Notes under the pieces: model-generated
Told to the model about the DNA's origin: nothing
Databases searched by the model: none
Seen by the model: the letters and a program-made list of their open reading frames with translations, nothing else
Position numbers and translations under genes: made by a program
Shown here: in pieces, positions 29,917 through 30,836 of the stretch
Position numbering within the stretch: the stretch's first letter is position 1
Layout of the letters: every line of letters starts with the position of its first letter
Virus record (IMG/VR): IMGVR_UViG_3300010885_019444
Span: 1-30,836 of that record
DNA: 30,836 nucleotides
Strand: one strand, 5' to 3'
Source: a virus

Positions 29917-29926
29917 GGAGTTACCA

Positions 29927-30154
29927 ATGGCGATTACACCAAAAAGAGATACCTATACTCACACGCAAACTGTAGCGGCGACAGAATGGGACATCATGCA
30001 TGGCGTTGGTACAACTGCACCAGTAGTATCAGTATGGTTTGATGACGGCAGTAACGCGGTTGCTGTTATCCCACAAGAAATTGAAATTGTTGATGTTAAT
30101 AACATTAAAATTAAATTTTCTTCTGCAAAATCTGGTTCAGCAGTTATTGGGTAA
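29927..30154 (+). CDS. Single beta-module protein 1
   Basis: 75 residues that are essentially one copy of the module (TEWDIMHGVGTTAPVVSVW ... KSGSAVIG). The Shine-Dalgarno AAGGAG lies 6 bases before the ATG and overlaps the end of the preceding gene. It may be a fibre tip, cap or decoration subunit. Confidence 0.75.
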   Translation: MAITPKRDTYTHTQTVAATEWDIMHGVGTTAPVVSVWFDDGSNAVAVIPQEIEIVDVNNIKIKFSSAKSGSAVIG

Positions 30155-30165
30155 GGAGCAAGACA

Positions 30166-30372
30166 ATGGCATTTACCTATACAAAAGATACTCCTGCAAC
30201 AGTATGGAATGTTACCCATGATTTAGATACACTGAACCCAGTAGTCGATGTATGGGTAGATGACAATGGCAATACAACTGCTGTATTACCAAAACAAATT
30301 CGTGTTATTGATGCGAATAAATTGGAAATTACATTTACCGTCGCAATTAATGGTGTGGCGGTTATTAATTAA
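30166..30372 (+). CDS. Single beta-module protein 2
   Basis: 68 residues, one module (TVWNVTHDLDTLNPVVDVW ... AINGVAVIN), with AAGGAG 7 bases before the ATG. It is closely related to the preceding gene (VDVWVDDNGNTTAVLPKQI against VSVWFDDGSNAVAVIPQEI), so this is a recent tandem duplication. Confidence 0.75.
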   Translation: MAFTYTKDTPATVWNVTHDLDTLNPVVDVWVDDNGNTTAVLPKQIRVIDANKLEITFTVAINGVAVIN

Positions 30373-30386
30373 AGGAGTTTTACACG

Positions 30387-30605
30387 ATGACGATTCAAAC
30401 GTATACGCATGAACAAAATACTGCCAGCGCAGAATGGACTATTGTACATAATATGGGTTCAAAATATGTTAACATTGACGTTGTGGTAAATTATAATGGT
30501 CAACTTGAAACCATTTTACCACAAAATATTGTTAGTATTAATGACCACCAAACTAATGTGTTCTTCAGTTCAGCATTTTCTGGTATTGCTAGAGTAGGAA
30601 AATAA
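30387..30605 (+). CDS. Single beta-module protein 3
   Basis: 72 residues, one module (AEWTIVHNMGSKYVNIDVV ... AFSGIARVG), with AAAGGAG about 9 bases before the ATG. More diverged than the previous two. Its stop overlaps the next start (TAATG). Confidence 0.75.
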   Translation: MTIQTYTHEQNTASAEWTIVHNMGSKYVNIDVVVNYNGQLETILPQNIVSINDHQTNVFFSSAFSGIARVGK

Positions 30606-30836
30606 TGCATAAATCTATCCCTGTTACTGTTGAAGGAAGATGTATAATATCTGATGATTTGGGTAATATTATTTTGGATAAAACCAATGCCATTCACCCA
30701 ACGAATCTATCTCGTATTTTTTCAAGAGCATTAGCTAATGAAAAAAACAGTTATATACATAGAATAGCAATCGGTAATGGGGGTACTTTTGTTGACCCTG
30801 CTAATAATATTAAATATAAAAACCCGAATATTAGTA
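30605..30836 (+). CDS. Virion-type protein, N-terminal part (cut by the window end)
   Basis: Open from the ATG at 30605 to the window end, 77 residues so far (MHKSIPVTVEGRCIISDDLG, then RALANEKNSYIHRIAIGNGG). The overlap with the preceding stop points to translational coupling within the fibre cluster. The family is not recognised from this fragment; RIAIGNGGT is a phrase often seen in phage tail-associated proteins. Confidence 0.65.
   Translation, partial: MHKSIPVTVEGRCIISDDLGNIILDKTNAIHPTNLSRIFSRALANEKNSYIHRIAIGNGGTFVDPANNIKYKNPNIS

Noticed and set aside
1-30836. tRNA genes, CRISPR arrays, insertion sequences
   Set aside because: No cloverleaf-like tracts ending in CCA, no regularly spaced repeats and no transposase-like proteins were seen by reading both strands.

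Overview
The window is one stretch of an AT-rich, T4-like myovirus genome. The main evidence is a set of recognisable T4-type genes: portal gp20, baseplate hub gp26, replicative helicase gp41, single-strand binding protein gp32, and the recombination set UvsX, UvsY and UvsW. There are also T4 late promoters (TATAAATA), sigma70-type early promoters with TTGACA/TATAAT boxes, tight gene packing with frequent stop/start overlaps, and AGGA-type ribosome binding sites. Those sites suggest a Gram-negative bacterial host, which cannot be named from the sequence. No tRNA, rRNA, CRISPR array or insertion sequence was seen, and there is no gene-free stretch longer than 300 bases.

Layout. 1-4312: end of an acidic-tailed protein, a tiny gene resembling a piece of the portal, gp26, a gp51-like small protein, then the portal gene with two mini-inteins. 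4340-6015: two tandem DUF1566 (C-type-lectin-like) genes and a virion-type protein. 5987-8637 (minus strand): gp41 helicase, a coiled-coil protein and a full DnaJ. 8651-8703: overlapping divergent sigma70-type promoters. 8729-12702: early-type accessory genes, including an all-alpha dUTPase, a very small relative of DNA polymerase III alpha (DnaE) and an ADP-ribosyltransferase-like protein. 12768-15056: NMN adenylyltransferase-Nudix and nicotinamide phosphoribosyltransferase, a two-step NAD+ salvage route. 15049-15539 (minus): an HNH endonuclease and its small partner. 15612-16580: a small gene and an APS kinase. 16569-19340: gp32 with a pseudoknot leader, UvsX and UvsY. 19377-23679: UvsW in pieces. 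23729 to the end: tail fibre and virion adhesin genes, many ending in the same ~60-residue beta module.

The most striking system is uvsW. Its ATPase needs two splicing events. A class 3-type intein sits in the Walker A motif and must be removed in cis. A naturally split intein sits in the DECH box, so the protein is made from two genes separated by four unrelated small genes and a late promoter, and must be joined by trans-splicing. Other notable items are the two sister inteins 14 codons apart in the portal, the ~190-residue DnaE remnant that keeps all three apparent catalytic aspartates, and a gp32 leader that folds like the T4 autoregulatory pseudoknot.

How the genes fit together. gp41, gp32, UvsX, UvsY and UvsW form the recombination-dependent replication machine. 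dUTPase, NAD+ salvage, APS kinase and the ART-like protein would reshape host nucleotide and NAD metabolism. The portal, hub and fibre genes build the virion and appear to be served by the late promoters.
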